DNA of 64,000 nt from Hymenobacter pini (GTDB lineage Bacteria > Bacteroidota > Bacteroidia > Cytophagales > Hymenobacteraceae): NCBI RefSeq assembly GCF_020421205.1, contig NZ_JAIZZH010000005.1:62001-126000 (forward strand). Direction: 5' to 3'. Position numbers and translations under genes: made by a program. The first letter of the stretch is position 1, and each line of letters starts with the position of its first letter. This document shows, one piece after another, positions 15,897 to 24,510 of the stretch. Below the pieces are notes generated by a model, which saw nothing but the letters and a program-made list of their open reading frames with translations, had not been told where the DNA came from and did not search any database.

Positions 15897-17831
15897 CTAC
15901 AACGCGTTCAGCTCCTCGGTAAAGCCGCCGCTCAGGATGGGGAAGCGCAGCCAGGAACGAGGGTCCACGTTGTAATCGTCGAGGTGGAAGGCGGGGGCGT
16001 ACCGCTCCCGCTTCCACTGGTTGCGGCTCCAGAGGGAATAGAAGCGCTTCACGTAGGTCTTCATCTGCTCCGCGTCGGCCGCGGGGTCTTCCTGCACCAG
16101 CGTGGCCAGCACCTGCCGGGGGCTGAGCCGGTCGTAGAAAGCCAGCCGCTCGATGCGGTTGAGCAGCGGATAGGGCATCAGGTCCCGCTCGTCGGTTTGC
16201 TTGTCTTCCAGAGGGCGCAGTTCGGCGGTGGGCTGCAGGGCATTCACGTGATGCAAGGCCGGGTAGTTCAGCTCCGTTTCGGCCCAGCGCAGCCACTGCT
16301 TCACAAAGGCTTTATCCACCCCGGCAATAGGTGAGATAGAGCCGGCCGTGTCGCCGTCCATGGTGCAGTAGCCCACGCTGGCCTCCGAGCGGTTGGAAGT
16401 GGTCAGCAGCAGGCAATTCTGCACGTTGGCTAGCAGCCAAATAGCGGGAGCCCTCACCCGGGCCTGGATGTTCTGCAGGGCCAAGTCGTCGGTTTTCCAG
16501 GTCAGCTCCCGGCCCAGCGCGTGCTCAATTTTGCCCACGTAGCCCGTCACCTCGTCGTCAATGGTCCAGTCATAGAATACCGCTCCCAGCGAATCAGCCA
16601 GCTCTTTGGCCGAGTTGAACGTGTCGTCGGAGGAGTTGACGGTGCCTTGGTAGGCGCACGTGAGCAGGCGGGCGGTTAGTTTTTGGTTGATGGTTTTTTG
16701 TTGTTTGTCCGGGTCCGATACTGAAGCATCCTGGGGGCCGGGGGCATTGTGGTCGGGCACCGGAGCCACCGGGCCGGCCAGCTGCTCGATTTCCTGCGCC
16801 GTGAAGCAGCCGGAGCGGCGCATAAACTCGGCGGTGCCAATTTCGGCGCAGGCCAGCCGCACCATTTCGGCCACGGCCACGGCGCACATGCACGAGTCGG
16901 CCCCGCCGCTCAGGCTCAGTACGAAACCCCGGCTGCGGGCCTTGCGCAGGTAGTCGAACAGGGCCAGGCTCAGGGCCTGATTCAGCTCCCGGTACTCGTC
17001 GGGGGCGGGCTGGGCGGCAATTTCAGCGGCGGGTTCCAGGGGCTGGCTGAAGTCCACGTCCACGCACTCCATATCTACCTCCTTGAAGCTCATGAGCTGG
17101 TTGCGCAGCAGCAGGTGGCCGTTGCGGGCTACCAGAATTTCGCCGTCGTAAATCATGCGGCCGGCTTCGTTGCCCAGCAGGTTGGCGTAGAGGTAGGTGC
17201 AGCGGAACGTGCGCGAAGCCTCCGTTACGAGGTGGTAGCGCACGTCGGTCTTGCTCATGGCAAAGTGCGAGGCCGAGGGGTTCACAATCAAATCTACCCG
17301 GCCCACGAGGCGGCAGGCGGGGCGCACGTCGTTGGGCCGCCACGCATCCTCGCAGATTTCAAACCCGAACTTCACGCCCTGGTGCTCGAAAATCATGTCG
17401 CCCAACGGCCACTCCTCCCCTTCCCACTGCACCGTGGTAGTTTCGCCGGCCGGCCAGGGGTGGAAGAAGCGGGGCTCGTAGTGCACGCCGTCGTTGGCCA
17501 GAAACTGCTTGGCCGCGAAGCCCAGAATCTGCCCGTCGCGCAGCACGGCGGCCGTGTTGTAGGTGCGGTGATTGAGGCGAATGGGCAGCCCCACTACCAC
17601 GCAAATCCCGTCCGTCCAGCGGCGCACCTGCTGCAAGTGCAGCAGCGCCGACTCCGGCAGCCAGTCACTCAGAAACAGGTCCTCGCAGCCGTAGCCGGTA
17701 AGGCACAGCTCGGGCAGGCACAGCAGCTCCACGCCGGCCACTTTGGCCTGCTCAATGGCCTCGCGGATGGTGCGCAGGTTGTGAGTCCAGTCGAAGGGTA
17801 TCTGGTTGAGGGCGGCGCCGGCTATTCGCAT
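15897..17831 (-). CDS. nadE: Glutamine-dependent NAD+ synthetase
   Basis: Makes NAD+ from nicotinate adenine dinucleotide using ammonia released from glutamine. The 644-residue protein fuses a nitrilase-type glutaminase domain (about 1-270) to a synthetase domain (about 280-640). The Glu-Lys-Cys triad of the first domain is visible at E41 (LPELCLTGYG), K108 (AAKQF) and C160 (EICEDAW). The second has the ATP-pyrophosphatase loop LSLSGGADS at about 305-313. A proline-rich insert with an internal DPDKQQKT stretch lies between residues 345 and 375. Length is usual for the two-domain form. It follows the M1-like peptidase gene after 114 bases on the same strand, without a recognisable promoter. 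Confidence 0.96.
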   Translation of the reverse strand: MRIAGAALNQIPFDWTHNLRTIREAIEQAKVAGVELLCLPELCLTGYGCEDLFLSDWLPESALLHLQQVRRWTDGICVVVGLPIRLNHRTYNTAAVLRDGQILGFAAKQFLANDGVHYEPRFFHPWPAGETTTVQWEGEEWPLGDMIFEHQGVKFGFEICEDAWRPNDVRPACRLVGRVDLIVNPSASHFAMSKTDVRYHLVTEASRTFRCTYLYANLLGNEAGRMIYDGEILVARNGHLLLRNQLMSFKEVDMECVDVDFSQPLEPAAEIAAQPAPDEYRELNQALSLALFDYLRKARSRGFVLSLSGGADSCMCAVAVAEMVRLACAEIGTAEFMRRSGCFTAQEIEQLAGPVAPVPDHNAPGPQDASVSDPDKQQKTINQKLTARLLTCAYQGTVNSSDDTFNSAKELADSLGAVFYDWTIDDEVTGYVGKIEHALGRELTWKTDDLALQNIQARVRAPAIWLLANVQNCLLLTTSNRSEASVGYCTMDGDTAGSISPIAGVDKAFVKQWLRWAETELNYPALHHVNALQPTAELRPLEDKQTDERDLMPYPLLNRIERLAFYDRLSPRQVLATLVQEDPAADAEQMKTYVKRFYSLWSRNQWKRERYAPAFHLDDYNVDPRSWLRFPILSGGFTEELNAL

Positions 17832-17945
17832 GAGTTCGGGTGGAAGGGTTGACAGTGCAAATCAACTCCATTTCCCCGGATTGGGTTGCCCTTGCGCTTT
17901 CCGCACCACACAGCACCTGCCCTTTACTCCGGTGGGCTCGGCCGT

Positions 17946-19202
17946 CTACCTGTTGAGCTCAGCCAGTAACCAAGCTTTGGTTTCCGCACCGGCGATTTGC
18001 TCGACTATAGCCAACAGCTCAGTGGTGGTGCTCACATGGCGGGCGGCCACCGTGGCCAGTAGCCGGATAAACAATTCGGTGCCCATACGTGTGTGCAAAG
18101 CCGCCAGTACCACTGTCCCCTTGTTATAAATCACGCGCCGGTACACGGGCCGGGGGTGCTTCTGGTAATCGAAGCCACATATTGCCGGGGCGTCGCTCAC
18201 GGTGGCCGCCCGCTTAGCCAATTCGGCCTGATAGCCCGCCTCGTCACCCAATTCGCGCAGGTACAGCAGGCTTGAGTACGTTGCAAATGCCTCGTTCAAC
18301 CAGTCGTTGTAATCGTGCACTCGCCCGTAGCCCCACCACTTGTGGCTGATTTCGTGGGCCAGAATTAGCAAATCCTCGCGTTTGCCCGCCACATCAAAAT
18401 CCGTGTAGGTTATCACCGCGGCATTATCCAGCAGCCCGAAGGCATCGGTGTTCGTACCCGGCAAGAAAATGGAGAAGCGGGAAACTGGCTCCTGCTGCCC
18501 AATGGTGCGGTTGTAGAACGCAAGTATACTTTCTGCTTTGCGCAGCAGTGCCGTATCGGCAGGCATCAAATTTGCCCCAGTTTTCAGCACCCGAATAGCT
18601 GGGCCAGTGGCCGAAACCAGCTGCTGAAACTGCTGACCTACCATAGCGGTAGGCTCTATTGCCCCGGTGCTTCCTCGGAACACCCATTTACCCGGCTGTT
18701 GCCGCTTGGCCGCCGTGGCACTCACAACTTGGTAAGAAGTAGGCGCCTGCACTTCCAGCGTGTACGCTACCGTTTCATATTCCTGATAAGGCCGAAAGGG
18801 CAGCCAGTTGGTGTGGCCGCTGAAAACCATGCCCTGCTCGGTGAAAAAGCGCGGCGTCAGGGTGCCCGTATACGTCAGGCTAACCTGCCGCTTTCGGTGG
18901 TGCTTGCCCGTAGCGTAGCGCACTGCTACCTGCTGCAGCGTATCGGCGAAATAAGAGTAATACACCCGAGGCACCCGTTGCACAGTTGCGCCCGGACTGC
19001 TCACATCCGTAATCCGAAACTGTCGGTCCAGGTTCAGCGCAATACCTGTGGCGGTATCAGTGGCTGGCAGCGTGAATGTGTAGTGGCAGATGAAAGAGTG
19101 CGTTGCGGGTTCTACCTGCAGCTGTACCTCCACACGGGGTGTGGCGTAGGCGGCCTCATACGTAGCAAGCCACAGGTTTATCACTGCTACCAGATACTTC
19201 AT
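17946..19202 (-). CDS. Secreted M1-like (gluzincin) metallopeptidase with altered exopeptidase motif
   Basis: The ATG at 19202 begins a signal peptide ending near AAYA; a second ATG three codons upstream (19211) is possible. The zinc site is intact: HEISH at residues 283-287 counted from 19202, then NEAFATY with the third ligand Glu 17 residues later, the gluzincin spacing. An N-terminal beta domain typical of M1 peptidases precedes it. The family's GAMEN substrate-binding motif should lie about 25-30 residues before HExxH; here the sequence is GLLDNAAV, so aminopeptidase activity is doubtful. The protein is short for M1 (418 residues), lacking the C-terminal helical domain. Probably periplasmic. 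The role is unknown. Confidence 0.8.
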   Translation of the reverse strand: MKYLVAVINLWLATYEAAYATPRVEVQLQVEPATHSFICHYTFTLPATDTATGIALNLDRQFRITDVSSPGATVQRVPRVYYSYFADTLQQVAVRYATGKHHRKRQVSLTYTGTLTPRFFTEQGMVFSGHTNWLPFRPYQEYETVAYTLEVQAPTSYQVVSATAAKRQQPGKWVFRGSTGAIEPTAMVGQQFQQLVSATGPAIRVLKTGANLMPADTALLRKAESILAFYNRTIGQQEPVSRFSIFLPGTNTDAFGLLDNAAVITYTDFDVAGKREDLLILAHEISHKWWGYGRVHDYNDWLNEAFATYSSLLYLRELGDEAGYQAELAKRAATVSDAPAICGFDYQKHPRPVYRRVIYNKGTVVLAALHTRMGTELFIRLLATVAARHVSTTTELLAIVEQIAGAETKAWLLAELNR

Positions 19203-19259
19203 ATAGAGCACTCTAATTATCTACCCGGAAGCTCTGATAACCGCTGGACGCAGGAAAAC

Positions 19260-20009
19260 TTACACTCCCAGCACTTCCAGCGCCCGCTCAGCAGCGAGCT
19301 GTTCGGCTTGCTTCTTGCTCAGGCCCATGCCCGTGGCTACCGGACTTTCGTCCACTACCACCGTGGCCGAAAACTCCATTACGCCGCCGGGGCGGGCTTC
19401 GCCGGTGAGGTCGTAGCGCAGGTTTTTGCCGTTGCGCTGGGCCCACTCAATCAGCTTGCTTTTGAAGTTGGTGGTCGTCTGCGTCATGGCCTTCACATCT
19501 ACGTAGGGCTTGATGAGGCGGCTGAGTACAAACTTGCGGGCCGTTTTGTAGCCCTGGTCGAGGTACACCGCGCCTACTAACGCCTCCAGCGCGTTGCCAT
19601 TTACGGAGCGGGAGCGGGCGGCCCGGCCCTGGCCGGCATCCAGCTGCACCAGCTTATCGAGGCCAATTTTGAGGGCAATGCCGTTAAGGCTTTCCCGGTT
19701 CACAATGCGACTGCGCATCTCCGTCAGAAAGCCTTCCTGCTCGTATGGGTACTTCCGAAACAGGTATTCGGCCACCACCGTGCCCAGCACGGCGTCGCCG
19801 AGGAACTCCAGCCGTTCGTTGCTCTGGTGGCGGGCTTGCTCGCCCTGCTGGCGCACCACCGAGGAGTGCGTGAAGGCCAGCTGATACAGGCGTACGTTGT
19901 CGGGCGTGTGACCCGTGAGGGTGGCAATAGCCTGCCGAAAGGCCCGGTCACGGCCTACCAGTCGGCGGAAAAAGCCGAATAACGGTAGGGGTTGACCGGG
20001 CCTGGGCAT
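19260..20009 (-). CDS. rnc: Ribonuclease III
   Basis: Cleaves double-stranded RNA during rRNA and mRNA processing. The 249-residue protein has the RNase III signature NERLEFLGDAVLG (residues about 64-76) with the catalytic acidic residues, the NALEALVGAVYLD segment in the second half of the catalytic domain, and a C-terminal double-stranded RNA-binding domain ending GLSKKQAEQLAAERAL. Its ATG overlaps the fabF stop by one base (TAATG), so translation is probably coupled. The acpP-fabF-rnc order is conserved in Bacteroidota and beyond. Given the long hairpins in the acpP-fabF spacer of this same operon, autoregulation by cleavage is conceivable but not shown. Confidence 0.96.
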   Translation of the reverse strand: MPRPGQPLPLFGFFRRLVGRDRAFRQAIATLTGHTPDNVRLYQLAFTHSSVVRQQGEQARHQSNERLEFLGDAVLGTVVAEYLFRKYPYEQEGFLTEMRSRIVNRESLNGIALKIGLDKLVQLDAGQGRAARSRSVNGNALEALVGAVYLDQGYKTARKFVLSRLIKPYVDVKAMTQTTTNFKSKLIEWAQRNGKNLRYDLTGEARPGGVMEFSATVVVDESPVATGMGLSKKQAEQLAAERALEVLGV

Positions 20010-21262
20010 TAGTTCTGAAACTTGCGGAATACGACGGACGTGTTGTGCCCCCCGAACCCAAAGGTATTGCTGATAGCCACGTTTACCTTCCGGGCCTGCG
20101 CCGTGTTGGGCGTGAAATTCAGAGCCTGGTTGATTTCCGGGTCGGGCGTGTGCAAGTTGATGGTGGGCGGTACCATATCATGCTGCATAGCCAGCAGGCA
20201 AGCCACCGCCTCAATACCACCAGCGCCGCCCAGCAAGTGGCCGGTCATGCTCTTGGTAGAGGAAATATTGAGCTTCTCGGCGTGTGAGCCGAATACCGTC
20301 TCAATAGCCTTGATTTCGGCACCGTCGCCCAGGGGCGTGCTGGTACCGTGGGTGTTGATGTAATCCACGTCCTCGGGCCGGATGCCGGCGTCGCGGAGGG
20401 CGTTCTGCATTACCAGCACCACCCCGCCGCCGGTGGGGTCCGGAGCCGTAATGTGATAGGCATCCGACGACATACCGCCGCCAATCAGCTCAGCGTAGAT
20501 TTTGGCACCCCGGGCCTGTGCGTGCTCCAGCGCCTCCAGCACGATGGCGCCGGCACCTTCACCCAGCACGAAACCGTCCCGGTCCTTATCATAGGGACGG
20601 GAGGCTGTTTCGGGCGAGTCGTTCCGCTCGCTCATGGCCTTCAGGGCGTTGAAGCCCCCAATGCCCGACTCCGTAATGGCCGCTTCCGAGCCGCCGGTCA
20701 CCATCACGTCGGCCAGGCCGAGGCGGATGTTGTTGAAGGCAGCAATAATGGAATCCGACGAAGAAGCGCAGGCCGAAGTGGTGATGAAGTTGGGCCCGCG
20801 GAAGCCGTTTTTGATGGAGATATTGCCCGAGGCGGAGTCGGCAATCATGCGCGGGATGAAGAAGGGCGAGAAGCGCGGCGTACCATCACCGCGGCCAAAC
20901 TGCACGCATTCTTCCTGCAAGGATTTCAGCCCGCCGATGCCCGAGCCCCAAATAACGCCCACGCGGTCCTTGTTTACAGCTCCGTCCAGCAGGCCGGCGT
21001 CGCGGATGGCTTCATCGGAAGCTACCACGGCAAACTGCGTGAACAGGTCCATTTTCCGGCCTTCTTTGCGGTCAAAGAAGTCATCCGAGTTATAGTTCTT
21101 CACTTCGCAAGCGAAGCGCGTTTTGAACTTGCTGGCATCGAATCGGGTGATGGGGGCGGCCCCACTCACGCCGGCTTGCAGGCCCTCCCAATAAGCGGGG
21201 GCGGTGTTGCCCAGCGGGGTAATAGCACCCAGGCCGGTCACGACAACTCTCCGAAGAGACAT
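20009..21262 (-). CDS. fabF: 3-oxoacyl-[acyl-carrier-protein] synthase II
   Basis: Condenses malonyl-ACP with acyl-ACP in fatty acid elongation. The 417-residue thiolase-fold enzyme has the nucleophile C165 in TSACASSSD and the two catalytic histidines in NTHGTSTPLGD and MTGHLLGGAGG. Length and N-terminus (MSLRRVVVTGLGAITPLG) are typical. acpP, encoding its carrier partner, lies upstream on the same strand and rnc overlaps its stop downstream, so the three are likely one operon. The 163-base acpP-fabF spacer is occupied by an inverted repeat built of 7-base words. Confidence 0.97.
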   Translation of the reverse strand: MSLRRVVVTGLGAITPLGNTAPAYWEGLQAGVSGAAPITRFDASKFKTRFACEVKNYNSDDFFDRKEGRKMDLFTQFAVVASDEAIRDAGLLDGAVNKDRVGVIWGSGIGGLKSLQEECVQFGRGDGTPRFSPFFIPRMIADSASGNISIKNGFRGPNFITTSACASSSDSIIAAFNNIRLGLADVMVTGGSEAAITESGIGGFNALKAMSERNDSPETASRPYDKDRDGFVLGEGAGAIVLEALEHAQARGAKIYAELIGGGMSSDAYHITAPDPTGGGVVLVMQNALRDAGIRPEDVDYINTHGTSTPLGDGAEIKAIETVFGSHAEKLNISSTKSMTGHLLGGAGGIEAVACLLAMQHDMVPPTINLHTPDPEINQALNFTPNTAQARKVNVAISNTFGFGGHNTSVVFRKFQN

Positions 21263-21349
21263 AGGCTGGCTCAGAGAAGCGAAAAGAAAGGAAACAGGAG
21301 AAAAGCAAAACGGCCGGCGGCAGGCCGGCCGGTAAGCAAGGTGTAGTAG

Positions 21350-21422
21350 TTAGTGCCCAGTTGCTAGTGCTCAGGTGGCACCAGAACCATCCAGGCACTA
21401 AGCACTAGTAACTAAGCACTAA
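21350..21422. repeat. Inverted repeat of tandem 7-mers in the acpP-fabF spacer
   Basis: The 25-base left arm (21350-21374) matches the reverse complement of 21398-21422 at 21 of 25 positions. Both arms have a 7-base rhythm (AGTGCTT/AGTTGCT-like words). The right arm ends three bases from the acpP stop. In the minus-strand transcript, three of the four mismatches become G-U pairs, so an mRNA hairpin should be stable. Confidence 0.8.
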
Positions 21423-21425
21423 AAA

Positions 21426-21662
21426 CTATTTAGCGTGCTCTTCGAGGTAGCTGATAGCCTGACCCACGGTCTGGATATTCTCAGCCTGATCGTCCGGAAT
21501 CGACACGTTGAATTCTTTTTCGAATTCCATGATCAGCTCAACAGTGTCCAGCGAGTCAGCACCCAGGTCGTTGGTGAACGAGGCCTCTGGGGTAACTTCT
21601 GAAGCTTCTACGCCGAGTTTATCGATGATGATGGCTTTTACTTTTTCTGCAATTTCAGACAT
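21426..21662 (-). CDS. acpP: Acyl carrier protein
   Basis: Carries growing acyl chains on phosphopantetheine. The 78-residue acidic protein has the conserved DSL motif ([10 protein letters not shown]) with the attachment serine S37 and the usual four-helix length. First gene of the likely acpP-fabF-rnc operon. No clear promoter element is seen upstream. Confidence 0.98.
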   Translation of the reverse strand: MSEIAEKVKAIIIDKLGVEASEVTPEASFTNDLGADSLDTVELIMEFEKEFNVSIPDDQAENIQTVGQAISYLEEHAK

Positions 21663-21791
21663 TTCCGTGGGGGTTTAAGGAAAACTCGGCACAAATAACA
21701 CCATCTTCGCTAACATTGTCAAACTTCGTCCCCCTAATCTTCCCGGTACAAGATTATGACCGGGGGAGTTCCGCCGCGGTACTAGAGTAGC

Positions 21792-21799
21792 TATTTTTG
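21792..21799 (+). promoter_or_regulatory. Promoter -7 element for the IPExxxVDY-family gene
   Basis: TATTTTTG is a full match to TAnnTTTG, 24 bases upstream of the ATG at 21824. Confidence 0.65.
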
Positions 21800-21823
21800 C
21801 GTTGTCTTTCCTTTGCCTTGCCC

Positions 21824-22252
21824 ATGAAAACCCTCACCCTGGATGTGGAGTACGACTGTGACTTCGACCTGTTTGGGCTGGTATCGTCGAGCAGGGAACA
21901 CACGCTGGCCTGGGTGCTCAACCGGGCGCTGCACCTGCGCCTGATCAAGCAGCAGGACCTGATTTACGACCTGCTCACCAAAGGCCGGCTGGTTATCAGC
22001 AACTACCTGCACGCCACCGAGCACTACACCCTGCGCCTGCTGCGCAACCGTTCCGTGGCTCCTTCGCCCCTGAAAAAACCTTTCCTAGCCCCCGATATTA
22101 AGGAGTACGATTACCTGCTGCAGGTGAGTAGCAGCGTGAGCGGCCGCTCGCCGGAAGAGCTGCTGGTGCAACTTTCTGCGCTGCCCGAAGTCCAATTGGT
22201 CAGCCAGGTTGATCCAAATGACCTTAAATTCAAAGAAAATCTGCTCTTTTGA
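21824..22252 (+). CDS. IPExxxVDY-family protein
   Basis: A 142-residue protein of a family seen in Bacteroidota and commonly next to pyruvate kinase, as here. The family's naming motif appears in a relaxed form, APDIKEYDYLLQV, near residues 88-100. There is no signal peptide, membrane segment or known catalytic motif; it is probably cytoplasmic. A TTG start nine codons earlier (21797) is possible, but the ATG at 21824 lies a normal distance after a full promoter element, so I prefer it. Function unknown; the stable linkage to pyk suggests a link to central metabolism, which is inference. Confidence 0.82.
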   Translation: MKTLTLDVEYDCDFDLFGLVSSSREHTLAWVLNRALHLRLIKQQDLIYDLLTKGRLVISNYLHATEHYTLRLLRNRSVAPSPLKKPFLAPDIKEYDYLLQVSSSVSGRSPEELLVQLSALPEVQLVSQVDPNDLKFKENLLF

Positions 22253-22265
22253 GTATTGAACCCTC

Positions 22266-22351
22266 CGCCATCCTGAGCGGGAGCGAAGCGCCTTATCCTG
22301 CTTGAACATTGTTCTACTAGGCAAGCCGCTTCGCTCCCGCTCAGGATGGCG
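22266..22351. repeat. Perfect 25-base inverted repeat between the IPExxxVDY gene and pyk
   Basis: Arm 22266-22290 is exactly complementary to 22327-22351, spacer 36 bases. The arm contains CATCCTGAGCGGGAGCGAAG, related in style to the GTCATTCCGAGC elements but a different sequence. It lies between two co-oriented genes and would form a strong hairpin in a read-through transcript. Confidence 0.85.
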
Positions 22352-22401
22352 AGTGTTTGGACCTTTTGCCCGTCTTACTTTTTTTGACCATACCACATTC
22401 C

Positions 22402-23841
22402 ATGGAAGTTCGCCCGCATTTCAATAGAACCAAGATTATTGCCACCGTGGGGCCCGCCTCCAACACCTATGAGAAGCTGGGCATGCTGATGCGCGAAGGC
22501 GTGGACGTGTTTCGCCTGAACTTCTCGCACGGCAGCCACGAAGACCACCTGGCGGTAATCAACACGGTGCGCCGCCTCAACAAAGACCTGCGCACGCACG
22601 TGGGCCTGCTGCAGGATTTGCAGGGCCCCAAAATCCGGTTGGGTGAAGTAGAAGGCGGCGGTGTAGAAATTAAGCCCGGCGACAAAATCAAGCTGGTGTG
22701 CGGCGAGAAGGAAATCAGCACCGCCACGCGCCTGAGCACCATTTACTTGGGCCTGGCCCGCGACGTAAAGCCCGGCGACATGATCCTCATCGACGACGGT
22801 AAGATTGAGCTGCGCGTGTTGGCCACCGACCGGGACAAGGAAGTGGACGTGGAGGTAATCTACGGCGGCCTCGTGAAGCCCCGCAAAGGCATCAACCTGC
22901 CCGATTCCGAAGTATCGGCCCCGTCGATGACGGAGAAGGACATTGAGGACCTGAAGTTTGGGCTGGAGAATGACGTAGACTGGATTGCTCTGTCGTTTGC
23001 CCGCCGGGCCGAGGACATCCGCTTTATCAAAGGCCTGATTGCCGAGAGCGGTAAAACCGCCCGCGTAATTGCTAAGATTGAGACTCCCGAAGGCCTGAAG
23101 AACCTCGACGAAATCATTGCCCTCACCGACGCCGTAATGGTAGCCCGCGGCGACCTGGGCGTGGAGGTGAAGATGGAAGAGGTGCCGATGGCCCAGAAGA
23201 TGATTGTGGAGAAGTGCAATAAGGCCGGCAAACCCGTAATTGTAGCTACCCAGATGATGGAAAGCATGATTACGGCCCCCCGCCCCACCCGCGCTGAAAC
23301 CTCCGACGTGGCCAACGCCGTGCTGGACGGAGCCGACGCCGTAATGCTCTCCGCCGAAACGGCCGTGGGTGCCTACCCTGCCGAAGTAATCCGCTCGATG
23401 GTGGGCACGATTATGAGCGTGGAAACGCGCCGCGAATCGCTCTACCACCGGTGGTGGCCCATCACCCCCGACTCGCCCACCTTCATGGTAGACAGTGTGC
23501 TGTCGGCGGCCTGCCACTTGGCTAAGAACACGGGCGCTAAAGCCATTACCGGCATGACGCACCGCGGCTACACGGCCTTCCAGATTGCCCGGTACCGCCC
23601 GAAAGCCCACATCTTCATCTTCACCGATAACCGCGCCCTCCTGACTACGCTCAGCCTGATATGGGGCGTGCGGGGCTTCTACTACGACCGCATGGTGAGC
23701 ACCGACAGTACCGTGTCAGACATCAAATACGCCCTAACCACCACTGGCCACCTCAACAAAGGCGACGTGTTCATCAACACGGCCTCCATGCCCATCAACG
23801 AGAAGGGTAAGACTAACATGGTAAAGGTGAGCGTAGCATAA
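22402..23841 (+). CDS. pyk: Pyruvate kinase
   Basis: Converts phosphoenolpyruvate and ADP to pyruvate and ATP. The ATG at 22402 gives 479 residues; the frame is open upstream to 22357 but the extra residues are unlike the family. Visible features are the N-terminal RTKIIATVGPAS, the RLNFSHG segment, the active-site IAKIETPEGL with the catalytic lysine, MVARGDLGVE binding Mg/K, and ATQMMESM with the C-terminal PTRAETSDVANAVLDG. A C-terminal allosteric domain follows (from about residue 350). The gene ends in a strong terminator. Confidence 0.97.
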   Translation: MEVRPHFNRTKIIATVGPASNTYEKLGMLMREGVDVFRLNFSHGSHEDHLAVINTVRRLNKDLRTHVGLLQDLQGPKIRLGEVEGGGVEIKPGDKIKLVCGEKEISTATRLSTIYLGLARDVKPGDMILIDDGKIELRVLATDRDKEVDVEVIYGGLVKPRKGINLPDSEVSAPSMTEKDIEDLKFGLENDVDWIALSFARRAEDIRFIKGLIAESGKTARVIAKIETPEGLKNLDEIIALTDAVMVARGDLGVEVKMEEVPMAQKMIVEKCNKAGKPVIVATQMMESMITAPRPTRAETSDVANAVLDGADAVMLSAETAVGAYPAEVIRSMVGTIMSVETRRESLYHRWWPITPDSPTFMVDSVLSAACHLAKNTGAKAITGMTHRGYTAFQIARYRPKAHIFIFTDNRALLTTLSLIWGVRGFYYDRMVSTDSTVSDIKYALTTTGHLNKGDVFINTASMPINEKGKTNMVKVSVA

Positions 23842-23863
23842 CTCGGCTTCGTTTTATTACCCT

Positions 23864-23903
23864 AAAAGGCCCGTCAGCAAATGCTGGCGGGCCTTTTCTT
23901 TTT
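23864..23903 (+). terminator. Intrinsic terminator after pyk
   Basis: A 15-base stem (AAAAGGCCCGTCAGC with GCTGGCGGGCCTTTT, one G-T pair), 4-base loop and T-rich tail. Confidence 0.9.
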
Positions 23904-23996
23904 CAGCTAGATGTAACGCATCTTGCAGACGCTGACGGCCGAGGTATAGTCTCTAGACCAAACAGCCTCTCACTCCAACCAATAGCCAAAACAATA

Positions 23997-24022
23997 AGGC
24001 CCTGCGCTTACGCACAGGGCCT
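23997..24022 (-). terminator. Hairpin terminator after rpsT
   Basis: AGGCCCTGCGC pairs with GCACAGGGCCT with one mismatch around a 4-base loop. On the minus strand it is followed by TATTGTTTTGG. It lies 33 bases past the rpsT stop. Confidence 0.65.
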
Positions 24023-24054
24023 CTATCGACAAGAGCAGAAAGCCGATTGACTGC

Positions 24055-24312
24055 TTAGGCAGCCAGCGACTTCACGAACTTAGCCAGCTTCGACTTGTTG
24101 TTAGCGGCTTTGTTCTTGTGAATGATATTCTTTTTAGCCAGACGGTCCAGCATCGACGATACTTTCTTCAGCAGCTCCTGAGCGGCCGAAGCGTCGGTGG
24201 TAGCACGCAGTTTCTTAACGGCGGTGCGGGTAGATTTAGCCTGGTAACGGTTCAGCACGCGCTTCGCTTCGTTGGAGCGGATGCGCTTCAGGGCCGACTT
24301 GTGATTTGCCAT
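24055..24312 (-). CDS. rpsT: 30S ribosomal protein S20
   Basis: An 85-residue, strongly basic, mostly helical protein that binds 16S rRNA in the small subunit. The family N-terminus MANHKSALKRIRSNEAKR is present and the length is usual. It is a single gene with its own promoter at 24360-24367 and a hairpin after its stop. Confidence 0.98.
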   Translation of the reverse strand: MANHKSALKRIRSNEAKRVLNRYQAKSTRTAVKKLRATTDASAAQELLKKVSSMLDRLAKKNIIHKNKAANNKSKLAKFVKSLAA

Positions 24313-24359
24313 GGGGTTAAAAAAGGTCTTCTGCTCGAATTCAGTTCAATTGGGGAGTG

Positions 24360-24367
24360 CAAAGGTA
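24360..24367 (-). promoter_or_regulatory. rpsT promoter -7 element
   Basis: TACCTTTG on the minus strand, full match to TAnnTTTG, 48 bases upstream of the rpsT ATG. Confidence 0.75.
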
Positions 24368-24447
24368 AGCGTTTGATTGGAAATAGCAAACACTCCAGCA
24401 AAACGACGCTGGACAACCAAGCATATACCCAACGCTTAAAAGCATAA

Positions 24448-24474
24448 CGCCCCGGGCTCAACTGAACCCGGGGC
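24448..24474. terminator. GC-rich hairpin beyond the DUF4142 gene
   Basis: CGCCCCGGG and CCCGGGGCG arms with extra TCA/GA pairing around a short loop. It lies downstream of the DUF4142 stop on the minus strand; the following T content is modest, so termination is probable but not certain. Confidence 0.6.
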
Positions 24475-24510
24475 GACTGGCATACTAGCTTTCCACGGGC
24501 AGGAAAGCTC

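Noticed and set aside
20348-21346. Long plus-strand frame of over 330 codons
   Set aside because: It is antisense to fabF and has no homology-like pattern; a GC-bias artefact, like similar frames over pyk, atpD, nadE and metG.
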